A stretch of DNA of 48,454 bases from Prosthecobacter sp. (lineage in GTDB: Bacteria; Verrucomicrobiota; Verrucomicrobiia; Verrucomicrobiales; Verrucomicrobiaceae): positions 2,516-50,969 of the forward strand of contig NZ_JAQSEA010000108.1 in assembly GCF_029946185.1 (NCBI RefSeq), given 5' to 3'. How positions within the stretch are numbered: the stretch's first letter is position 1; every line of letters starts with the position of its first letter. This document shows, piece by piece, positions 39,087 to 47,672 of this stretch. The notes beneath the pieces are model-generated. The model saw only the letters and a list, made by a program, of their open reading frames with translations, had not been told where the DNA came from and did no database searches. A program made the position numbers and the translations under genes.

Positions 39087-41174
39087 ATGCGCGCCCTCTC
39101 ATTCCTCATCATCTTTTCAGCCGCAGGCATTGCTGCTGAACCACCGGCAGACAAGAAAAACAAACCCCGGAAGACCAGTCAAATACCCGAGGTGGTGATC
39201 ACGGCGACCCGCAGCGCGAATCCGATTTCAAAGGTGCCCGCCGCTCTCAAGACGCTGGACAAACAGCAGATGGAAGAGCGCCTCACACGCACCTTTCCCG
39301 AAGCGCTGCGTGAAACCCCCGGCGTGTCGATTCAGAAGACCTCCAACGGTCAGGGATCGCCCTTCATCCGAGGATTCACCGGATTCCGCAATCTAATGAT
39401 GATCGACGGCATCCGATTCAACAACTCCACCTTTCGCGATGGACCGAACCAGTACTGGAACACCATCGACCAGTATGGTCTCGACCGGGTCGAAGTTCTG
39501 CCCTCCCAAGGTGCCGTGTTGTATGGCAGCGACGCGATCGGTGGCACGGTAAACGCCTTCACCAAGGGCTCTGGGTTTCTCAGTGAGGCGGCAGGCGGGT
39601 TCTTTTCCCACAGCCGGACGGACTACCGCTATTCCACCGCAGAACACAGCCACGTGGAGCATTTGGAAACCAGCATCGGCGAAGGCCAGAAGTGGGGGCT
39701 GCATGCAGGCGTCACTTTGAGTCAGTTCGGAGATGTCACGGACGGCAGCGGACGGCGGCAACGCAACACCGGATACGACCAATGGGCCTTCAATGTGCGA
39801 CTGGATGTGGCCCTCGATGACCAGTGGACTTTTACCGCCGCGCATCAGCAGGTGCGCCAGAATGATGTGTGGCGCACGCATTCCACCACCTCCGGCGTTT
39901 CGTTTGAGGGCACCACCATCGGCACGGACCGTGTGCGCCTGTTTGACCAGGAGCGCAGCCTTTCGTATGTCCGACTTGCAGGAGAAGACCTGAACAGCTT
40001 CATCGACAACGCCAGCCTCACCATCTCCCTGCAAACTGCCAGCGAGGACCAGTTCCGCGTCACCGGTGGCGGCACCCGTTCCAACAATAAAGTCGATCTC
40101 TCCACACTCGGTGCCGATCTCCAGTTCGAAAGCGATACGCCAATCGGCAATCTGGTCTATGGCATCGACTTCTATGAGGACTTCGTGCAGTCCAACGCCA
40201 GCAACAATCCCTTCCAAGGAGCCGTGGCGGACAACTCCACCTACAGTCTGCTGGGAGTCTATATTCAGGACGAAATCGAAATCGGCGACCGGGTGCACCT
40301 GTTCCTCGGAGAGCGCTACACGCATGCCACGGCAAGACTTGGCAGCTTCCAGGACCCGACCACGCTGACGCAGCGGTCATTCGCCAACAGTTGGAATAAT
40401 TTTTCCGGCAGCGCGCGCTTCGTGATTGACCTCGATGAGCGCGACCGTTTTTCGCTCTATGGTGGTGTTTCGCAGGCCTTCCGTGCGCCCAATCTTTCCG
40501 ACCTTTCCCGTTTCGATGTAGCGCTCTCTGGCCGCACCGAAATACCCGCCCCCAACCTCTCGCCGGAAAAATATCTGACCTATGAAGTCGGCCTCAAGAC
40601 CCATACCGAGACTCTCACTGCCAGCCTGGGCTACTTTTACACGCGGTTGAACAATCTAATCATCCGTCGTTCCACCACCGTGCCGCTGCAAGACACCAAA
40701 ACCAACGGAGGAGACGGCTACATGCAGGGCTTCGAATTCGCAGCGCGCTGGCAGATCGACAAACACTGGAGTGTCTTCGGGCATCTCGCCTGGGTCGAGG
40801 GCGAAGTGGATCAGTTCATCGGCACCACGAACCAGAAACACCGCGAGCCCTTCGGTAAAATTTCCCCACTCGTCGGTTACGGCGGCGTTCGTTGGCAGGC
40901 CACGGACAATCGTTTCTGGACGGAGTTTGTCTGTCTAACGTATGGCGAGGCGGGACGCCTAAGCACGTCCGATCAGCTCGATACGCAAAGGATTCCGCCC
41001 AACGGCACACCGTCATTCTGGCTGCTGACATTACGCGGCGGCTACACCGTCAACGCGCACCTCATCCTCACCGCGTCTCTCGACAACATGCTGAACCAAA
41101 CCTACCGCTACCATGGCTCCGGCTCCAACGAGCCCGGCTTCGGAGCTAATCTTGGTGTCACGGTGAAGTTTTAA
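39087..41174 (+). CDS. TonB-dependent outer-membrane receptor
   Basis: A 695-residue outer-membrane receptor powered by TonB. It has a short signal peptide (LSFLIIFSAAGIAAEP), a TonB box (VVITATRS, about 33-40), a plug domain (FPEALRETPGVSIQ; GSPFIRGFTGFRNLMMIDGI; YGLDRVEVLPSQGAVLYGSD) and a 22-strand barrel ending in GVTVKF with the terminal Phe. The sequence resembles siderophore, heme or vitamin B12 receptors; the substrate is not determined and no transport partner genes adjoin it. It converges with the next gene, with stop codons 6 bp apart. Confidence 0.94.
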   Translation: MRALSFLIIFSAAGIAAEPPADKKNKPRKTSQIPEVVITATRSANPISKVPAALKTLDKQQMEERLTRTFPEALRETPGVSIQKTSNGQGSPFIRGFTGFRNLMMIDGIRFNNSTFRDGPNQYWNTIDQYGLDRVEVLPSQGAVLYGSDAIGGTVNAFTKGSGFLSEAAGGFFSHSRTDYRYSTAEHSHVEHLETSIGEGQKWGLHAGVTLSQFGDVTDGSGRRQRNTGYDQWAFNVRLDVALDDQWTFTAAHQQVRQNDVWRTHSTTSGVSFEGTTIGTDRVRLFDQERSLSYVRLAGEDLNSFIDNASLTISLQTASEDQFRVTGGGTRSNNKVDLSTLGADLQFESDTPIGNLVYGIDFYEDFVQSNASNNPFQGAVADNSTYSLLGVYIQDEIEIGDRVHLFLGERYTHATARLGSFQDPTTLTQRSFANSWNNFSGSARFVIDLDERDRFSLYGGVSQAFRAPNLSDLSRFDVALSGRTEIPAPNLSPEKYLTYEVGLKTHTETLTASLGYFYTRLNNLIIRRSTTVPLQDTKTNGGDGYMQGFEFAARWQIDKHWSVFGHLAWVEGEVDQFIGTTNQKHREPFGKISPLVGYGGVRWQATDNRFWTEFVCLTYGEAGRLSTSDQLDTQRIPPNGTPSFWLLTLRGGYTVNAHLILTASLDNMLNQTYRYHGSGSNEPGFGANLGVTVKF

Positions 41175-41180
41175 CGCACC

Positions 41181-41816
41181 TCAAGCGTCCACCACACGGA
41201 GAGCCGACTCGGCGGCGGAATCATGCATGGTCTGGCTGGTGAGTCCGGCGATGCTGAACTTCCCGGCAGGCGGTGCCTGCGCGGGCATGTCACGCGCAGC
41301 GATGTCCCACTCCAGGCGGATGTATTCAGCGATCACGTTGGTGAGACTGAGCTGAAAAAAATGCCCCACCGCCGCCCACACGATGGCGATGTGGCTATCA
41401 CAGCTCCCCTGCTCCACCGCCTCACGCAGCCGACCCAGCACGCCCTGATAACGGGCATGCTTTGTCGATTTGAGCAGCACCGCACCCGCCTGCATACTGC
41501 GCTGGCAGGCATCGGGCGGGAGCTGGGATGACAAGGTGGTGGCAGCCGCGAGGAGGCCAGCCAGGTCGTTGGCATGGGCGCAGCGCCAGGCGGACTTGAG
41601 GGCGGGGCCGACGGCTTCACGCAGCAGGCCCTCGGCAAAATCATTCCAGCAGGCGAGGTCTGCCACTGAAAGGACGTCCATACGCGCGCGCACGCTGCCA
41701 AGCAGCCACTTGACCCAGTCCAGTCCACGGGACCAGTCTTCGATGATCTGCGCATCGTCCGCCGTGTCATGCGGCGTTGGCAACAGGATGATAGGTGGCA
41801 GCAGGTGCAGTTTCAT
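41181..41816 (-). CDS. hypothetical helical protein
   Basis: A 211-residue, largely alpha-helical protein (LKSAWRCAHANDLAGLLAAA; HIAIVWAAVGHFFQLSLTNV) without signal peptide. I do not recognise it with confidence. The spacing of helices and the QRSMQAGAVLL segment recall UreF urease chaperones, but the family's C-terminal motifs and any urease genes are absent, so this is a weak suggestion only. The start MKLHLLPP is chosen; an upstream Met lies four codons earlier. Confidence 0.6.
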   Translation of the reverse strand: MKLHLLPPIILLPTPHDTADDAQIIEDWSRGLDWVKWLLGSVRARMDVLSVADLACWNDFAEGLLREAVGPALKSAWRCAHANDLAGLLAAATTLSSQLPPDACQRSMQAGAVLLKSTKHARYQGVLGRLREAVEQGSCDSHIAIVWAAVGHFFQLSLTNVIAEYIRLEWDIAARDMPAQAPPAGKFSIAGLTSQTMHDSAAESALRVVDA

Positions 41817-41933
41817 CACGACAACCACTCGCGCCGCAGCAGGGTGCGGCGATGTTCAAACCTTCGTTGCATGAGCCCGTTCATCGCACGAACTATGCCC
41901 CCAGCGCGGCAATGCGCGAACAGAATACTTTTC

Positions 41934-42317
41934 ATGAGCGAAGCCTCCCCACTTGACACCGCCACGCCTTGGTATGCCTGCCAGCGCTGTGGCAACTGCT
42001 GCCGCTGGCCGGGAGATGTGCGTGTGACGGACGACGAGATCACAAACATCGCCACCTTCCTCGACATGCCCCGCATCGAGTTCATCGAACAATGCACGCG
42101 GCTGAATGCGAACCGCACCGGCTTGAGCATCATCGACAAGCCCAACGGCGAATGCCTCTTTCTAGAAGGCGTGAACGTCTGCCGCATCCAACCCGTGAAG
42201 CCGGTGCAGTGCGAAGGCTTTCCGAATGTGTGGAATTTCCCTGGGTGGCGGGAGAAGTGTGAGGCGGTGGAAGCTCCGCGACCTACGGACGCTGAGACAT
42301 TGCGCGCCAAACGGTGA
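41934..42317 (+). CDS. YkgJ-family cysteine-cluster protein
   Basis: A 127-residue protein of the YkgJ/CxxCxxCC family, thought to bind a metal or iron-sulfur cluster. The N-terminal cluster is CQRCGNCCRWPGD (Cys16, 19, 22, 23), with later cysteines in NGECLFL, VNVCRIQ and VQCEGFP, the usual eight-cysteine layout of the family. Function is unknown. The start MSEASPLDT is chosen because the upstream open frame runs through the divergent neighbour's start region. Confidence 0.85.
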   Translation: MSEASPLDTATPWYACQRCGNCCRWPGDVRVTDDEITNIATFLDMPRIEFIEQCTRLNANRTGLSIIDKPNGECLFLEGVNVCRIQPVKPVQCEGFPNVWNFPGWREKCEAVEAPRPTDAETLRAKR

Positions 42318-42416
42318 GCGGCGGCAAAGGGGGGGGGGATGAATCGGGAGCGGATAGTCGTGTGAGGCGGTTGGGAATCTGAGTGTTGCGGGCAGCGTCT
42401 GCGGCCTGCGACTGAA

Positions 42417-42435
42417 CCGCACTCGGAGAGTGCGG
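42417..42435. repeat. perfect short hairpin in the gap between convergent genes
   Basis: CCGCACTC and GAGTGCGG form an 8-bp perfect stem with a 3-nt loop (GGA), followed by CCCCCTTCTC. It lies between the convergent YkgJ-like and PPOX-fold genes. It could act as a terminator or be a dispersed palindromic element; the lack of a T tract favours the second. Confidence 0.45.
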
Positions 42436-42521
42436 CCCCCTTCTCGCTGGGCTGGCGGTGAGCTTGCCGAAAACGGAGCCGATAGGCCTGCAAGCGACAC
42501 GCGGAGGGTGGAAAAGGCAGG

Positions 42522-42995
42522 CTAGGAGGGTGAGGTGATGGCCGGAGCCGATTTGTCAAAGAGGACGAACTTGGTGTAGGCGTAGGGTTTGCACAGCACG
42601 ACCTTGCTCACCTCTGTGCGGATGACGGCAAATTGGTGATAGTCCTCGGTCTCGCAGTACTTGCGGTAGTAGGCCTTGGCTTTGCCGGGCATCTGATCCC
42701 AGTAGCGCTTCGCTGCGTCACCCTCGATCAAGCGTGTGTGGCCGGAGAGATAGACGATGGTCTCCATTGATGAAGAGGCGAACATCCACTCCCCCTGCGG
42801 ATTGGCACGCAGGATGGCGGCCTTCTGTGAGGTCGGGGCGGTGATGGAAATGATCTCCTCCAGATCGGCGGTGACCTGCGTGGTCATCCAAGCCGAATGC
42901 GGGCGGCCGTCAGCATCGGATGTGGCCAGCACGGCATTCCGGCATTTAGCCACCAGTTGGGCGGCATCTCGGGAGACTTCATTTTCGATCTTCAT
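42522..42995 (-). CDS. pyridoxamine 5'-phosphate oxidase-fold flavoprotein
   Basis: A 157-residue protein of the FMN-binding split-barrel (PPOX) superfamily. Typical elements are NAVLATSDADGRPHSAWMTT with the SAWM strand, ITAPTSQKAAILRANPQ, and a TRLIEGDAAKRYWDQMPGK helix. Such proteins reduce or bind flavins, heme or F420; pyridoxal synthesis itself is unlikely at this length. The start MKIENEV fits the family; the longer frame overlaps the thrH gene region. Confidence 0.82.
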   Translation of the reverse strand: MKIENEVSRDAAQLVAKCRNAVLATSDADGRPHSAWMTTQVTADLEEIISITAPTSQKAAILRANPQGEWMFASSSMETIVYLSGHTRLIEGDAAKRYWDQMPGKAKAYYRKYCETEDYHQFAVIRTEVSKVVLCKPYAYTKFVLFDKSAPAITSPS

Positions 42996-43118
42996 GATGT
43001 AGCAGACGCCACGTTGCCCAAAGCGTCTCCGCGTGGCTTGCCGGTCTGTGCGCCTTTTTTGGAGATTGAAGATCGCCGCTTTACTGGACAAGCGGGCGGA
43101 TGCATGACATCTGCCAGT

Positions 43119-43727
43119 ATGAAGCAGCAGACCATTGTCACACTCGACCTCGAAGGCGTTCTCGTCCCCGAAATCTGGATCGCCTTTGCCGAGAAGACCG
43201 GCATCCCCGAGCTACGCCGCACCACGCGCGATGAGCCAGACTACGATGTACTCATGAAGGGCCGCCTCAAAATTCTCGATGAGCACGGCTTGAAGTTGCC
43301 GGACATCCAGCAGGTCATTGGCACACTTTCACCAATGGAAGGCGCGAACGCCTTCCTTGATGAGCTGCGCTCCATCACGCAGGTCATCATCTTGAGCGAC
43401 ACCTTCGCGGAGTTCGCCCAGCCGCTGATGCGCCAGCTCGCGTGGCCGACGATCTTCTGCCACCAGCTCGATGTCGCTGAGGATGGCCGCATCGTGGACT
43501 ACAAGTTACGCCAGCCGAACCAGAAGCAGAAGTCCGTGGCCGCCTTCAAGGCGCTGAACTATCGCGTCATCGCCGCTGGTGATTCCTTCAACGACACCAC
43601 CATGCTCGGCGAAGCCGACGTCGGTTTCTTTTTCCACTCCCCCGCCAGCATCCAGGCGCAGTTCCCGCAGTTCAAGCCCTTCGACGATTACGGCGAACTG
43701 CTTGCGGCGATGCGCGCTGTGCTTTGA
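43119..43727 (+). CDS. thrH: ThrH phosphoserine phosphatase / homoserine phosphotransferase
   Basis: A 202-residue HAD-superfamily enzyme. It closely follows the ThrH family of Pseudomonas, which dephosphorylates phosphoserine and can transfer the phosphate to homoserine. The nucleophile Asp10 lies in TLDLEGVLVPEIWIAF, then PDYDVLM, ILSDTFAEFAQPLMRQL, and the metal-binding AAGDSFNDTTMLGEA. The start MKQQTIV gives the family N-terminus; another Met lies five codons earlier (43104). It lies 58 bp before trpE, so a joint role in serine/tryptophan supply is possible. Confidence 0.93.
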   Translation: MKQQTIVTLDLEGVLVPEIWIAFAEKTGIPELRRTTRDEPDYDVLMKGRLKILDEHGLKLPDIQQVIGTLSPMEGANAFLDELRSITQVIILSDTFAEFAQPLMRQLAWPTIFCHQLDVAEDGRIVDYKLRQPNQKQKSVAAFKALNYRVIAAGDSFNDTTMLGEADVGFFFHSPASIQAQFPQFKPFDDYGELLAAMRAVL

Positions 43728-43785
43728 AGCATCATTGCCACAACGCGATTTCGCGTCCAGAATGCTGACTCGTTTCACGCCACGC

Positions 43786-45294
43786 ATGCCTCAGCTCCAT
43801 CTTCAGCCCGACTTCGCCACTTTTCAGACGCTCGCGCAGCAGGGCAATCTCGTACCGGTCATGGCGGAACTCGCCGCCGATTACGAAACCCCGCTCTCCG
43901 CTTTCCAAAAGATCCACGATGGCCGCTGCGCCTTCCTGCTGGAATCTGCGGAACTCACGCAGCACTCCGGTCGCTACTCCCTGCTCGGCAGTTCGCCACG
44001 CATTATCTTCACCGCGCGCGGCCGTGAGATTGAAATCGAAGAGCGCGGGAAGAAGCGGAGCTACACCACCACGGGCGATCCACTGACGGAACTGCAGGAG
44101 CTCATGAAGCCCTTCACCCCACTGGAAACGCAGCCTCTGCCAGTCTTCCACGGCGGCGCCGTCGGCTACCTGGCCTATGACATGGTCCGCTTCTTTGAGC
44201 CGTCGCTCCCACCGCCGAACAAGGATGAACTAGGCCTGCCAGACATGGTCTTCATGGTCACAGACACCGTACTGGTGTTTGACCATCGCACGCGTCGCCT
44301 CTCCATCGTGGCCAATGTCCACACCGATGAGCATGCCACTCTGGAGGCGGCCTACGAATGGGCGCGTCAGCAAATTGCGGATGTCATTGCCAAACTGGAG
44401 AAGCCGCTGACGGCCAAGCCACTGCAGACCTTTGCCCCCGTCGGTCAATTACCGCCGCCCGAGAGCAACACCACGCAGGAGGAATACGAGGCGATGGTGC
44501 TCAAGATGAAGGAGTACATCGGCGCAGGTGACATCTTCCAGGGCGTGCCCTCCCAGCGCTTCGAGACTGACTACACCGGCACCACGCTGGATCTCTTCCG
44601 CGCTCTGCGCCACGTGAACCCCAGCCCGTACATGTTCTGCCTCGATTTCCCGCAGGGCTTTGCGCTGGTCGGCAGTTCGCCGGAGGTTCATGTGAAGTGC
44701 ATGAACGGCCGCATCGACATCCGTCCCATTGCCGGCACTCGCTGGAGGGGCAAGACTGCGGCGGAAGATGATTCACTGGCCGAGGAACTGCTCAACGATC
44801 CCAAGGAGCGCGCCGAGCACATCATGCTCGTCGATCTCGCACGCAATGATGTCGGACGTGTGGCCGACTATGGAACCGTGCGCGTAAGCGACTTGATGAT
44901 CATCGAGCGCTACTCGCACGTCATGCACATCGTTTCGAATGTTGATGGTCATCTGCGAGAAGACAAGACCGCCTATGACGTCATGCGCGCCACCTTCCCT
45001 GCCGGCACCGTCAGCGGCTCACCCAAAGTGCGCGCCATGGAGATCATCAACGAGTGCGAGAAGAGCAAACGCTGCGCCTATGCCGGCGCGGTGGGTTACT
45101 TCGGCTTTGATGGCAACCTCGACTCCTGCATCGCTCTGCGCACCTGCGTGGTGAAGGATGGCAAAGCCTATGTGCAGGCAGGTGCAGGCATTGTGGCAGA
45201 CTCCGTTCCTGCCGCTGAGTATCAGGAAACAATCAACAAGGCCACCGGCATGCTGCGTGCGATTCAATGGGCACGTCAATTGAGTGCACCGTGA
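43786..45294 (+). CDS. trpE: anthranilate synthase component I
   Basis: A 502-residue large subunit that makes anthranilate from chorismate with ammonia supplied by TrpG, opening tryptophan synthesis. The feedback-binding LLES motif is present (AFLLESAELTQHSGRYSLLG). The chorismate-binding domain shows RPIAGTRWRGK (the family usually has Pro rather than Trp), then HIMLVDLARNDVGRVA, FPAGTVSGSPKVRAMEII and VQAGAGIVADSVP. No trpG or other trp gene adjoins it. The start MPQLHLQPDF is preferred to one eight codons upstream (43762). A terminator follows at about 45385. Confidence 0.95.
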   Translation: MPQLHLQPDFATFQTLAQQGNLVPVMAELAADYETPLSAFQKIHDGRCAFLLESAELTQHSGRYSLLGSSPRIIFTARGREIEIEERGKKRSYTTTGDPLTELQELMKPFTPLETQPLPVFHGGAVGYLAYDMVRFFEPSLPPPNKDELGLPDMVFMVTDTVLVFDHRTRRLSIVANVHTDEHATLEAAYEWARQQIADVIAKLEKPLTAKPLQTFAPVGQLPPPESNTTQEEYEAMVLKMKEYIGAGDIFQGVPSQRFETDYTGTTLDLFRALRHVNPSPYMFCLDFPQGFALVGSSPEVHVKCMNGRIDIRPIAGTRWRGKTAAEDDSLAEELLNDPKERAEHIMLVDLARNDVGRVADYGTVRVSDLMIIERYSHVMHIVSNVDGHLREDKTAYDVMRATFPAGTVSGSPKVRAMEIINECEKSKRCAYAGAVGYFGFDGNLDSCIALRTCVVKDGKAYVQAGAGIVADSVPAAEYQETINKATGMLRAIQWARQLSAP

Positions 45295-45702
45295 CTCGTT
45301 GAGTTGCTCACATGCTAATCACATCGTGCTAACAAACTAATCACACAGTTGCTCACAATGCTCGGACGCATCACTCAGAAACAGAGAACCCCCCGGCATG
45401 CGGAGCCGGAGGGTTCTGTTTGGCGATCCAGCAACCAACAACGATGGAGGACCGATTGGCACGAAATGCTTTAGCTGAGGAAGCTTGCAAACGTGGCCTG
45501 CGAGTTACCTCACAGACATGACCATGTTAAAAAGTTTTGCCCCTCTCGTCAACCTGCCCACCCTACTTTTGCAAAAAGAAACCACTGAGTCGCACAAGTG
45601 AGAGTCTAAAACGCTCAGTTGTTCTCAGAATTTTAGTAAAACGATTGTTGACACCCCTGAACCGCTTTCATTCGACCACTAATCAGCTGAACACTCCTCA
45701 CC
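45295..45702. other. 408-bp intergenic region between trpE and the GH3 gene
   Basis: Contains the terminator described at 45385. Before it, GTTGCTCACA and CTAATCACA each occur twice within about 65 bp (45300-45362). A perfect TTGACA lies at 45648-45653, about 50 bp before the GH3 start codon, but a convincing -10 element at the right distance was not found. No gene is supported here. Confidence 0.5.
45385..45424 (+). terminator. rho-independent-like terminator after trpE
   Basis: AGAACCC, one unpaired C, then CCGGC forms an imperfect stem with GCCGG, one A and GGGTTCT around an ATGCGGA loop. GTTTGG follows. It is a strong stem with a short T tract, about 90 bp after the trpE stop. Confidence 0.75.
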
Positions 45703-46812
45703 ATGCCTTCCTCAAAAGACCTCGGCCAGCTCCTCCTCATGGGCGTCCCCGGCGCCGAACTCACTCCTGAAACAGCGGCCCGTCTCAAAAAACTCCAGCC
45801 CGGCGGCTTCATTTTATTCGGCCGCAACATCCAGACCCCTGAGCAGGTCCGCAAACTCATCGATGACCTGCGCGACATCTCAGATGCCGAGCCGTTCATC
45901 ACGATTGATCAGGAAGGCGGTCGCGTCTCGCGTCTCCGCCTCATCGGCGAAGAACCACCGAATGCTCAGTCGCTGCGTGACAAGGGAGATCCCGCACTGA
46001 TCAAACGCCATGGCAAAATCACCGGCCAGCTTTTGCGACTGTTCGGTTTCAATCTCGATCTCTGCCCGGTGCTGGACATCTCGTATGATGATGCCGCAGA
46101 CAATTCTCTCAAAGGCCGCACCTATGGTCGCGATCCACAGCAGGTGATCGACAATGCGGGCGTCTTTAATCGTGCGATGCGAGCAGAGGGCATACTGAGC
46201 TGTGGCAAACACTTCCCCGGCTACGGCCCGGCAGAGTGTGATCCGCATGAGTTCCTGCCAGTCATCACCAAAAGCCGCGAAGAAATGGAACGCAGCGAAC
46301 TGCTGCCGTACTCCGCCCTGCTGCCGGAACTCGACAGCGTCATGACCTGTCACAGCAACTACACTGCTTACGATCCGGATCGTGGCCGCTGGCCGGCAAG
46401 CCTGAGCCACAACATCGTGACGAAGCTGCTGCGCCATCAATACGCCTTCGACGGACTCGCCATGACCGACGATCTCGACATGGGAGCGATCTTGAATGAA
46501 GTCACCTTTGAGCAGGCCATCCAGGAAGCGGTGCGCGCGGGCAATGATCTCGTCATGATTTGCCACCGCGTCGAAATGGTGGAGCTCGCCCGCCAGCACC
46601 TCGAAGGCGTCGAAGCCCCCGCGCTGCATGATGCTCTGATGCGGATCGAGAAAACCAAGAAGCGCCTTGTGCAGCCCGATCAGTTCAATCTTGACCGTTT
46701 CGCCGCGATCAACCGTGACATCTGGCAGCTTCGCGTCGATACCCTCGGCGAGGAAGCCGCTAAAGATCTCAGCGTCGAAGACGGCAAACGCTCCCCTGTG
46801 GAGCTGTATTGA
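45703..46812 (+). CDS. glycoside hydrolase family 3 beta-N-acetylhexosaminidase (NagZ-like)
   Basis: A 369-residue GH3 enzyme resembling NagZ, which removes N-acetylglucosamine from muropeptides during cell-wall recycling. Visible are FILFGRNIQTPEQVRKLI, ITIDQEGGRVSRL, LCPVLDI, the signature KHFPGYGPAECDPHEFLP (canonical KHFPGHG...DSH) and the nucleophile region MTDDLDMGAI. The His of the Asp-His acid/base dyad is kept, but Tyr replaces the first His and Pro the Ser. No signal peptide, so cytoplasmic as in NagZ. An extra C-terminal part of about 40 residues is present. Confidence 0.87.
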   Translation: MPSSKDLGQLLLMGVPGAELTPETAARLKKLQPGGFILFGRNIQTPEQVRKLIDDLRDISDAEPFITIDQEGGRVSRLRLIGEEPPNAQSLRDKGDPALIKRHGKITGQLLRLFGFNLDLCPVLDISYDDAADNSLKGRTYGRDPQQVIDNAGVFNRAMRAEGILSCGKHFPGYGPAECDPHEFLPVITKSREEMERSELLPYSALLPELDSVMTCHSNYTAYDPDRGRWPASLSHNIVTKLLRHQYAFDGLAMTDDLDMGAILNEVTFEQAIQEAVRAGNDLVMICHRVEMVELARQHLEGVEAPALHDALMRIEKTKKRLVQPDQFNLDRFAAINRDIWQLRVDTLGEEAAKDLSVEDGKRSPVELY

Positions 46813-46883
46813 GGGAGGTCAAGGAATCGTCAAGTGTGGTCAGGGCTCGCCTCTTGACCAGCTTGACCGTTGACCGCTCGCTC

Positions 46884-47654
46884 CTACAAACTCTTGTCGA
46901 TCAGCAGCGCAGCAGAACGACGCGGATTCGGATGGTAGCCATTCATGGTGGCACGGATGCGCTTGGCACGATCCACACAGGCCTCCGCCTTTTGGAAATC
47001 TCCTGAAGCCTTGTACACCGCCCCCAGGTTGATAAAAGTCTGCGACAGATCCGCCGGATCCATCTGCCCATCGTTCAGGTTCTGCCGGATGGCGAGCGCC
47101 CGCTCATGCATGGCCTGGGCACGGTCCACATCCATGCAGCTATAATAAAGCACACCGAGATTGTTATAAACGGAAGCCACGCGTGAACTTTGTTCGCCAT
47201 CGATTCGCTGAAAGGCTTCAAGTGCGTTGCAGTAATAGCCCTCGGCTTTTTCAAACTTCCGCAGCTGTTTGAAAATCATGGCCAGATTGTTTTTGATCGT
47301 GGCAACCTTATCACTGTCTTCCAAGACATTGTCAGCACCGATGCTCAGCGCCATCTCATAGAACTCAGCCGCCTGGTCCATGCGCCCCCAGCGATCATAC
47401 AAATGGGCGAGAAGCGAGTAGATGCCGATCAGCAGGTCAGGGTCCTGCTTGCGCAATTCCTGCGCACGGAAGAGCGCCTCACGGTAGAGTGACTCGGCCT
47501 TGCGGAAATCCCCCTCCTGCTGCCGTAGGTCAGCTAGCACACTGATCTGCTCGACCAGCGTACCCACGCGAATCGGATCGTGGTAAGCAAGCCTCCGCGC
47601 CTCCTCGACGCTGCGGGAAGCGGTGGCTAGTTGACGTTCTAAAACAGTATCCAC
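46884..47654 (-). CDS. bklc: kinesin-light-chain-like TPR protein (Bklc candidate)
   Basis: A 256-residue protein made almost wholly of about five tetratricopeptide repeats of the kinesin light chain type (QEGDFRKAESLYREALFRA; TIKNNLAMIFKQLRKFEKAE; ASVYNNLGVLYYSCMDVDRA; TFINLGAVYKASGDFQKAEA). No signal peptide. In Prosthecobacter the btubA and btubB genes are followed by such a gene, bklc, reported to link bacterial microtubules to membranes. Here it starts 18 bp after the end of a btubB relic on the same strand, the expected operon place. The frame is intact, so it may have kept or gained a role without tubulin. The gene symbol rests on synteny plus repeat type. Confidence 0.78.
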   Translation of the reverse strand: MDTVLERQLATASRSVEEARRLAYHDPIRVGTLVEQISVLADLRQQEGDFRKAESLYREALFRAQELRKQDPDLLIGIYSLLAHLYDRWGRMDQAAEFYEMALSIGADNVLEDSDKVATIKNNLAMIFKQLRKFEKAEGYYCNALEAFQRIDGEQSSRVASVYNNLGVLYYSCMDVDRAQAMHERALAIRQNLNDGQMDPADLSQTFINLGAVYKASGDFQKAEACVDRAKRIRATMNGYHPNPRRSAALLIDKSL

Positions 47655-47672
47655 TTTGGATTGAAGAATGGT

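Noticed and set aside
42329-42338. Run of ten G residues just after the YkgJ-type gene
   Set aside because: It lies 12 bp downstream of the stop codon and not in a reading frame or promoter, so phase variation is not supported.
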